DNA of 6,568 nt, taken from assembly GCA_937914905.1 (NCBI GenBank), contig CALESU010000209.1, positions 1-6,568 on the forward strand, given 5' to 3'. The notes beneath the pieces were generated by a model. That model made no database searches. It worked only from the letters and a program-made list of their open reading frames with translations, and was not told where the DNA came from. The position numbers and the translations under genes were made by a program. Source of the DNA: an uncultured bacterium (GTDB taxonomy: Bacteria > Patescibacteriota > Microgenomatia > UBA1406 > GWC2-37-13). Shown piece by piece: positions 1 to 3,786 of the stretch; position 1 is the first letter of the stretch, and the number at the start of each line of letters is the position of its first letter.

Positions 1-711
1 ACCTAAGTGTGTGACGAGTAACTGTCCCGAGCTTCGAAACACTCGATCTCCTTGGTTTGCAATGCGCACAACAAGCGGCACTTTCTGAAAACTATCAAAG
101 AGTCGATACTGTGTTTTCCCCCATGAAAGTGAGAAGGGTGACTTCACGTCAAACAGAGCAATTGACCCTTTTTGAGTGCGCATCCCTCCTTCCGCAACTG
201 AAATATAAACAAGTGAGCCGACTCCTCCTTGAAGAAAAACATTATTCGTGTCAGAAAAACCACTTGAAGGGACCGACTCTGCAACCAAAGCAATATAAAA
301 ATCACGTTCGGAAATATTTGATTCAATCTCTACCAAAAGTTCAAACTCAATCGCTTCTTGTGCATTCATGAGGAGAGGCTTCCCCAAAAAGATGGAGTTT
401 TCATCAGGGACCGCTCCGGGAACCGATGCTGAAGTTGTGAGTCGTGGAAAATCAATCAGAGAATCGTCGTACGGGACTAACTGATAATCTCCTTGAGAAT
501 CTGCAACGATAAGTCGATATGCTTTGACGGTAATAACGGTTGGATCTCCCGTATTCGTCAGTACGTATGACAGAGGAACTGTTCTATCTCGGGACGAAAT
601 CACCTCCACTTCGGAAGGAGTCAGAGAAAATGAAAATGACTGCGATTGCGCATGAGTGATTTGGGGGGAAATAAGAATGATTGCAAAAAGGAAGATTAGA
701 AAATACCTCAT
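1..711 (-). CDS. Secreted all-beta surface protein, DUF916/WxL-like (3' end outside window)
   Basis: The reading frame is open from an ATG at 711 to base 1, giving 237 codons without a stop; the C terminus lies outside the window. Residues 1-21 are a clear signal peptide (one Arg, a hydrophobic core rich in Phe, Ile and Leu, then THA) with likely cleavage before Gln22. The mature part looks like tandem beta-sandwich domains. Residues about 26-190 begin with a 'TPSEVEV...VPLSYVLTNTGD' pattern typical of Ig-like or chaperone-like folds. A second module starts near 190, with 'VPLVVRIANQGDRVFRSSGQ' at 211-230. This order resembles the DUF916 peptidoglycan-binding plus DUF3324 arrangement of WxL-type proteins and CPR proteins I recall. 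There are no cysteines in the visible part. It starts 20 bp after the preceding secreted gene but has its own TACAAT box 6 nt before the ATG. Secretion is secure; the family assignment is tentative and no function is claimed. Confidence 0.75.
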   Translation of the reverse strand, partial: MRYFLIFLFAIILISPQITHAQSQSFSFSLTPSEVEVISSRDRTVPLSYVLTNTGDPTVITVKAYRLIVADSQGDYQLVPYDDSLIDFPRLTTSASVPGAVPDENSIFLGKPLLMNAQEAIEFELLVEIESNISERDFYIALVAESVPSSGFSDTNNVFLQGGVGSLVYISVAEGGMRTQKGSIALFDVKSPFSLSWGKTQYRLFDSFQKVPLVVRIANQGDRVFRSSGQLLVTHLG

Positions 712-717
712 AGATTT

Positions 718-723
718 ATTGTA
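718..723 (-). promoter_or_regulatory. -10 box (TACAAT) for a leaderless transcript of the downstream secreted gene
   Basis: TACAAT (5 of 6 matches to TATAAT) ends 6 nt before the ATG at 711. This is the normal distance from a -10 box to the transcription start, so the mRNA would begin at the A of the start codon. I see no convincing -35 hexamer 17 bp upstream. The nearest purine-rich stretch (GGGTGAGG) is too far from the ATG to be a standard ribosome binding site and overlaps this box. Confidence 0.45.
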
Positions 724-731
724 CCTCACCC

Positions 732-1421
732 TCAATACGGGAGGGCAATGAGTGATGCGACAGCGGCATAGGTTTCTTCAATTCGTTCGTTCGTTTGAAT
801 TTTCCAGGTCATTTGAGTTGAGGTTCTCTTTCCAGAGCCGTACGTTCGCACGATAGTTATGGGCGTATCTTCGGACAAAGGTCGATACCACTCATCTTCT
901 TGAAAATCATCAGGAACAGAGTCTCCCTTGAGTGAATATCCCCATCCGACAACTGTTATGTCGTCCCATGGTGCAGCTTGACCAACAGTGCAAGCCGAGG
1001 CAGGTGAGAGGCTACAGGTCGTTGGAGGAATACTGCCTTGACGAACTGAGGTGAGTGGTTTTGCCAAAGAAAGAAGTATTTGATACTGATCTTGTGTAGG
1101 AGAAGACAGGGTAAAAGTAGTTGCGTTTACCCGTGGCTTTTCTGGCGTAAACATATCAAACGATAAATCTGTCTTTTGAACAGTAAATTGAGCAGGAACT
1201 TCCCTGTGTGATCGGATCACGTAGCCGTAAGAGTTCCAATTGCGCTCTTCTTCAGAAGAAGTAAAAGGAGAATTGGTTTCAGGGTTTGCTATCGTGATTG
1301 GTTCGATAAATAAAATATACGGCGGGGTAGGAGAAGGAGAGGGTGTTTGTGCCATCACAGAAGGCACAAAACAGAACAGAAAGAATACGACAAAAGGAAA
1401 AGAAAAGGGAATTAATCTCAT
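732..1421 (-). CDS. Secreted protein of unknown function, possible CPR surface-protein family
   Basis: A 229-residue protein starting at ATG 1421. A longer version from TTG 1439 is unlikely because it would put six extra residues (MYNVCC) before the signal peptide. Residues 1-24 form the signal peptide, ending SVMA before Gln25, followed by a Pro/Ser/Thr-rich linker (TPSPSPTPP, 26-34). The rest is soluble and probably beta-rich. It has two cysteines, C136 and C144, in a TTC-x7-C pattern that could form a disulfide, then AAPWDDI, GWGYSL (159-164), DDF...WYRPL (171-182) and a C-terminal strand ending SLIALPY. This order of motifs resembles the C-terminal module of secreted proteins I recall from CPR genomes, in which a Cys pair is followed by a 'W...GFGY...D-Y' pattern and a final beta strand. 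That is memory, not a search. There is no lipobox, sortase motif or C-terminal membrane anchor. It lies directly downstream of rplA with its own -10-like box. Confidence 0.8.
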   Translation of the reverse strand: MRLIPFSFPFVVFFLFCFVPSVMAQTPSPSPTPPYILFIEPITIANPETNSPFTSSEEERNWNSYGYVIRSHREVPAQFTVQKTDLSFDMFTPEKPRVNATTFTLSSPTQDQYQILLSLAKPLTSVRQGSIPPTTCSLSPASACTVGQAAPWDDITVVGWGYSLKGDSVPDDFQEDEWYRPLSEDTPITIVRTYGSGKRTSTQMTWKIQTNERIEETYAAVASLIALPY

Positions 1422-1430
1422 ACAACATAC

Positions 1431-1436
1431 ATTGTA
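1431..1436 (-). promoter_or_regulatory. -10 box (TACAAT) for the secreted-protein gene
   Basis: TACAAT ends 9 nt before the ATG at 1421, so transcription would start about 2-4 nt before the start codon and the mRNA would be nearly leaderless. It lies in the 47-bp gap after rplA, just beyond a weak hairpin. The -35 position 17 bp upstream (CAAAAA) is poor. The support is the repetition of the same hexamer near two other start codons in this window. Confidence 0.4.
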
Positions 1437-1442
1437 CAAGAG

Positions 1443-1458
1443 AAAAAACTCCGTTTTT
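1443..1458 (-). terminator. Weak intrinsic terminator after rplA
   Basis: Ten bases after the rplA stop, AAAAAC pairs with GTTTTT around a GGA triloop, and the 3' arm itself is a run of six T. Position and T-run fit the end of the rplK-rplA transcript. The stem has only one G-C pair, so it would be a poor terminator alone and read-through into the secreted genes is likely. GAG/CTC could pair across the T-run instead. Confidence 0.25.
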
Positions 1459-1468
1459 GTTTGCTTCT

Positions 1469-2272
1469 TTACTCGAGCGAGATGCGTACTCCTGGAGTCA
1501 TTGTTCCTGCAACACTTGCCGACTTGATATTTTTGCGTCCTACTGCGTCAACAAATGCGCGAATATTTTCTTCCAAATGAGCGGGATCAAGTGACATTTT
1601 CCCCACAAGTTGATGCATGAGAGGAAATTTACTTTCTGATTTAAAACGGATTGCTCCTTTTTGGAATTTTTCTGCGGCTTTTTCAGGTTCGGCGCTTACC
1701 GTTCCTGCTTTAGGATTCGGCATAAGGCCTTTGGGACCTAAAACGCGTGCATATTTGGCAATTTTGGGCATTTGGGATGGGTGTGCAATGAGCACATCAA
1801 ACGAGATGGTATTGTTTTCCAATTCAGCCATGATGGCATCATTAAGGACTGCGACACGCACTGTTTTTCCAATCGAGTGGGGAAGGGTAACTTCTCCACG
1901 AATAGCATCTCCTTCGATATTCAAATGAAGTTCGACAGATTCGTCAAATTTCACGAACGTCATTTTTTTAACAAGTGCAATTGCATCGGAGAGTGAGTAG
2001 ATCTTTTCAGGATCGACCATTTTCATAGCCGCCAAATACTTCTTTCCGTGAGATCTTCCTGTCATAACAGGCATTTTTTTTGATTTTTTTACCTTTTCTT
2101 TTACTTCAGACTTTTCATCAACCGTTGCAATTTGAGCAACTTCTTCAGTAGGAGTTTCTTTTTCTGCAGCTTTTTTTGCTGCTTTCTTTTCAGCAGAGCG
2201 GACTTTCTGCTCTTTTTTTTGTTTTTCTTCTATTTCGTCAATACCAATATATCGTGTGCGAATTTTTCCCAT
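1469..2272 (-). CDS. rplA: 50S ribosomal protein L1, N-terminally extended, short domain II
   Basis: L1 binds 23S rRNA to form the mobile stalk that guides deacylated tRNA out of the E site; in many bacteria it also represses its own operon by binding the rplK leader. The 267-residue product has a typical core from about residue 75: HGKKYLAAMKMVDPEKIYSL, KFDESVELHL (108-117), IRGEVTLPHSIGKTVRV (124-140), LGPKGLMPNPKAGTV (178-192) and a C-terminal GTMTPGVRI (256-264). Two features are unusual. Residues 1-72 are an extra, highly charged Lys/Glu/Ala-rich extension. Between GKTVRV and FDVLIAHPSQMP only about 18 residues remain, roughly 20 fewer than in E. coli-type L1, so part of domain II is missing. 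I recall both traits in CPR, particularly Microgenomates, L1 proteins. The ATG at 2272 has no Shine-Dalgarno and lies 22 bp after the rplK stop. The function is certain; the extension's role is unknown. Confidence 0.97.
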   Translation of the reverse strand: MGKIRTRYIGIDEIEEKQKKEQKVRSAEKKAAKKAAEKETPTEEVAQIATVDEKSEVKEKVKKSKKMPVMTGRSHGKKYLAAMKMVDPEKIYSLSDAIALVKKMTFVKFDESVELHLNIEGDAIRGEVTLPHSIGKTVRVAVLNDAIMAELENNTISFDVLIAHPSQMPKIAKYARVLGPKGLMPNPKAGTVSAEPEKAAEKFQKGAIRFKSESKFPLMHQLVGKMSLDPAHLEENIRAFVDAVGRKNIKSASVAGTMTPGVRISLE

Positions 2273-2294
2273 GGGAATTTTAGTGAAATAATAA

Positions 2295-2717
2295 TTATTC
2301 GGTTGTTATGCCCATACTGCGAGCCGTTCCTTTAACAATTGCTTTTGCGGCTTCAATATCGTCTGCATTTAAATCTTCCATTTTTTTCTGTGCAATCTCA
2401 GTCACTTGGGCATCGGTCAGATTCCCCACTTTTTTGGTATTGGGTTCTCCTGATCCCTTATCAAGCTTCAAAGCTTTCTTTATCATGTTGGCAACCGGAG
2501 GAAGCTTGGTGATAAAGGTAAAACTACGATCTTCATATACTGAAATAATCACAGGAATAATATTCCCTTTTTGATCAGCTGTTCGAGCATTATACTCTTT
2601 GATAAATTCCATGATAGGAACGCCATGTTGTCCGAGCGCAGGTCCAACAGGAGGAGCGGGAGTTGCCTCACCAGCTGCGAGATTGAGTTTGATTTGTGTT
2701 TTGACTACTTTTGCCAC
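2295..2717 (-). CDS. rplK: 50S ribosomal protein L11
   Basis: L11 sits at the base of the ribosomal stalk, binds the GTPase-associated region of 23S rRNA and helps elongation factors. From GTG at 2717 the product is 140 residues, the usual family length, and begins [11 protein letters not shown] as L11 normally does. A start at TTG 2732 would add five residues (MFNFP) not typical of the family, and an in-frame TAA lies directly before that TTG. The N-terminal domain has PPVGPALGQ (22-30) and [14 protein letters not shown] (35-48). The C-terminal RNA-binding domain has [13 protein letters not shown] (73-85) and ends with [10 protein letters not shown] (128-137). It forms a two-gene unit with rplA, 22 bp downstream, transcribed from a promoter after nusG. 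The nearest strong ribosome binding sequence is 36 nt upstream, separated from the GTG by a potential hairpin. Confidence 0.97.
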   Translation of the reverse strand: MAKVVKTQIKLNLAAGEATPAPPVGPALGQHGVPIMEFIKEYNARTADQKGNIIPVIISVYEDRSFTFITKLPPVANMIKKALKLDKGSGEPNTKKVGNLTDAQVTEIAQKKMEDLNADDIEAAKAIVKGTARSMGITTE

Positions 2718-2725
2718 AGGAAAAT

Positions 2726-2748
2726 TGAACAATTAATAATTAAGTTCA
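2726..2748 (-). promoter_or_regulatory. AT-rich hairpin between the AAGGAGG and the rplK start codon
   Basis: On the minus strand TGAAC (2748-2744) pairs with GTTCA (2730-2726). After a 2-nt TT bulge, AATT (2741-2738) can pair with AATT (2734-2731) around an ATT loop. Folding would cover the alternative TTG at 2732 and shorten the effective distance from AAGGAGG to GTG from 36 to about 13 nt. The pairing is seen in the sequence; its role is inferred. The inner AT pairs are weak. Confidence 0.35.
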
Positions 2749-2753
2749 GTGTG

Positions 2754-2760
2754 CCTCCTT
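2754..2760 (-). promoter_or_regulatory. Isolated perfect Shine-Dalgarno sequence (AAGGAGG) upstream of rplK
   Basis: AAGGAGG is fully complementary to the usual 16S rRNA 3' end and is the only strong ribosome binding sequence close to any gene start in the window. It lies 36 nt before the rplK GTG and 21 nt before the TTG at 2732, both beyond the normal 5-10 nt. No ATG, GTG or TTG occurs at the right distance after it. It may act through the hairpin at 2726-2748. Confidence 0.4.
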
Positions 2761-2851
2761 AAGAAGATGTCCGAACGAAAGCGAGTTGCAAGAATGAAAG
2801 AGTCACTCAATTTCGGCAGACAGCCTCCCTATGGGTAACACAGGTATGGCA

Positions 2852-2880
2852 ATCATATCACGAATATGAAGCGATGTAAA
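2852..2880 (-). promoter_or_regulatory. Sigma70-type promoter of rplK-rplA
   Basis: The -35 hexamer TTTACA (2880-2875, 5 of 6 matches to TTGACA) and -10 hexamer TATGAT (2857-2852, 5 of 6 matches) are separated by exactly 17 bp. The -10 is preceded by TGA, which makes it an extended -10. Transcription should start near 2844-2846. This is the best promoter in the window and fits strong ribosomal-protein expression. It lies directly downstream of the hairpin that follows nusG. Confidence 0.75.
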
Positions 2881-2903
2881 GGAGATGGGAATGTGAAATC
2901 TCC
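2881..2903 (-). terminator. Hairpin after nusG, possible terminator
   Basis: Three bases after the nusG stop, GGAGAT (2903-2898) pairs perfectly with ATCTCC (2886-2881) across an 11-nt loop, followed by TTTACA. The position suits the end of the secE-nusG transcript. The U-tract is only three T long, so termination would be inefficient. The same TTTACA serves as the -35 box of the next promoter. Confidence 0.35.
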
Positions 2904-2906
2904 ACA

Positions 2907-3524
2907 TCAAAGCTTTTTGACCTGGAGGAAATCGAGTTCGACAGGCGTTTCTCGATCAAAGATGGAAACCAATACGCGAATCTTTCCTTTTTCTTCATCA
3001 ATTTCTTCGACTGAGCCCAAAAAGTCAGCGAATGGTCCTTCGGTGATCTTGACCGCTTCTCCAACAGAAAATTTGGCTCGGAATTTAGGCCCTTCTTGCT
3101 CCACGAATCGCATGATTGCAGACACTTCTTTGTCAGAGATTGGGGTTGGTTTTGTACCGGCGCCGATAAATCCCGTGACTCCTTCGGTGGTACGCACCAC
3201 AAGCCATGACTGATCGTTAAGATCCATGCGGACGAAGATATATCCAGGGAACACTTTTTCTTTCTGTTTCGCTTTTTTTCCTTTTTTAATGACTACTACT
3301 TCACGAGTAGGAACGATTATTTCAAATATTTTGTCTTCTACTCCAAGACTTTGAATACGCTGTTCAAGGTTGTTTTTTACCCTATTTTCATGACTTGTTT
3401 GTGAATGAAGGACATACCATTTGCCTTTTTCAGGCTCAGGAGTTACTACGACAACTGGATCTGAAACAGATTCATCTGAGGTTACTTGTTCTTCTATAAC
3501 AGCTTCGGTTTTGGTTTCTGACAT
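2907..3524 (-). CDS. nusG: Transcription termination/antitermination factor NusG
   Basis: NusG binds RNA polymerase, suppresses pausing, links polymerase to the leading ribosome through S10 and assists Rho. The 205-residue product has an NGN domain from about residue 33: KGKWYVLHSQTSHENRVKNN (33-52), VFPGYIFVRM (91-100) and VVRTTEGVTGFIG (109-121). The KOW domain follows at 151-205 (KFSVGEAVKITEGPFADFLG, then the VSIFDRETPVELDF strand). Residues 1-32 are an extra acidic, probably disordered tail rich in Glu, Asp, Ser, Thr and Val. The ATG at 3524 is the only Met before residue 100. It has no Shine-Dalgarno; the preceding bases are pyrimidine-rich (CCACCTTTTTC). It lies 45 bp after secE and is presumably co-transcribed with it, the usual bacterial pairing. 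The identification is firm. Confidence 0.97.
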   Translation of the reverse strand: MSETKTEAVIEEQVTSDESVSDPVVVVTPEPEKGKWYVLHSQTSHENRVKNNLEQRIQSLGVEDKIFEIIVPTREVVVIKKGKKAKQKEKVFPGYIFVRMDLNDQSWLVVRTTEGVTGFIGAGTKPTPISDKEVSAIMRFVEQEGPKFRAKFSVGEAVKITEGPFADFLGSVEEIDEEKGKIRVLVSIFDRETPVELDFLQVKKL

Positions 3525-3569
3525 GAAAAAGGTGGAATGTTAATAGGGTGCTTTTATACGCGCTTCAAG

Positions 3570-3770
3570 TTATTTGATATTGGTCAAAAATTCGAGTGCA
3601 TATGCCAACAGGGAATCAATTATACCGATATACAGGCCGATAATCAAGGATATTCCAATCACGACTAAGGTGAGGCGAATCGTATTCTCGCGTGTTGGCC
3701 ATGTGACTTTCTTCAATTCGCCCATAAGATCAGTCACGAGAGTTGGTGATTGGGGCCCTGATTTTGGCAT
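3570..3770 (-). CDS. secE: Preprotein translocase subunit SecE
   Basis: SecE is the small clamp subunit that stabilises SecY in the SecYEG channel of the cytoplasmic membrane. The 66-residue protein is the minimal single-span form: a short polar N terminus, the conserved amphipathic segment with ELKKVTWPTRENT (18-30), and one transmembrane helix at about 32-62 (LTLVVIGISLIIGLYIGIID and onward). The KVTWPT motif is diagnostic. It starts with ATG at 3770, 16 bp after the stop of the upstream glycosyltransferase gene. There is no Shine-Dalgarno, but an extended -10 box ends 5 nt before the ATG, which suggests a leaderless secE-nusG mRNA. The tRNA-Trp and rpmG genes that often precede secE are absent. 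Short but unambiguous because of the motif and the adjacent nusG. Confidence 0.95.
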   Translation of the reverse strand: MPKSGPQSPTLVTDLMGELKKVTWPTRENTIRLTLVVIGISLIIGLYIGIIDSLLAYALEFLTNIK

Positions 3771-3775
3771 AGACT

Positions 3776-3784
3776 ATTGTATCA
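3776..3784 (-). promoter_or_regulatory. Extended -10 promoter (TGA-TACAAT) for leaderless secE-nusG
   Basis: TGATACAAT holds an extended -10 TG motif and a TACAAT hexamer ending 5 nt before the secE ATG. Transcription would start at or within the start codon. The -35 position 17 bp upstream (ACCTAT) is weak, which extended -10 promoters tolerate. The element lies entirely in the 16-bp gap after the upstream stop codon (3789-3787). Confidence 0.5.
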
Positions 3785-3786
3785 CA

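Larger units (their letters stand above)
2718..2846 (-). promoter_or_regulatory. 5' leader of the rplK-rplA mRNA, candidate L1 autoregulatory site
   Basis: From the predicted transcription start (about 2844-2846) to the rplK GTG there are roughly 115-130 untranslated bases with no ATG-started ORF. Visible structure includes AGGGAGGC followed by TGTCT and GCC (2830-2815; GGC can pair with GCC), a GAAA/TTTC plus GAG/CTC hairpin with a TT bulge (2814-2796), an AAGGAGG, and an AT-rich hairpin next to rplK. In many bacteria the rplK leader carries a GGGAG-containing L1-binding stem that mimics 23S rRNA. The GGGAGGC here could be its counterpart, but I cannot reconstruct the full consensus, so this is a position-based hypothesis. 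Confidence 0.4.

Noticed and set aside
57..371. Plus-strand ORF of 104 codons
   Set aside because: It lies opposite the well-supported secreted protein on the minus strand, lacks recognisable features and is a shadow frame.
1350..1421. Lipobox in the signal peptide of the secreted protein (FLFC)
   Set aside because: The cysteine is inside the hydrophobic core and is not preceded by a small residue, and a clear VMA cleavage site follows.
1437..1439. TTG at 1439 as the start of the secreted protein
   Set aside because: It would begin before a good signal peptide that starts naturally at ATG 1421, and it lies next to the TACAAT box.
2730..2732. TTG at 2732 as the rplK start
   Set aside because: It adds five residues not seen in typical L11 proteins, whereas GTG 2717 gives the standard N terminus MAKVVK and the standard length of 140.
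2733..2810. A 25-codon ORF in the rplK leader from TTG 2810 to TAA 2735-2733, in frame with rplK, as a possible leader peptide
   Set aside because: It has only a TTG start, the nearest AGGGAGG is 13 nt away, and its residue composition shows no attenuation-type repeat. Probably chance.
2733..2906. A tRNA gene or known riboswitch in the nusG-rplK gap
   Set aside because: There is no T-loop motif with matching arms and no cloverleaf; the sequence is better read as a promoter plus an mRNA leader.
2866..3213. Plus-strand ORF of 115 codons opposite nusG
   Set aside because: It overlaps nusG almost entirely and has no domain or start signal; antisense shadow.
3530..3569. A separate nusG promoter (TTGAAG-17-TATTAA) in the secE-nusG gap
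   Set aside because: Each hexamer matches only 4 of 6 positions and there is no extended -10; co-transcription with secE is simpler.
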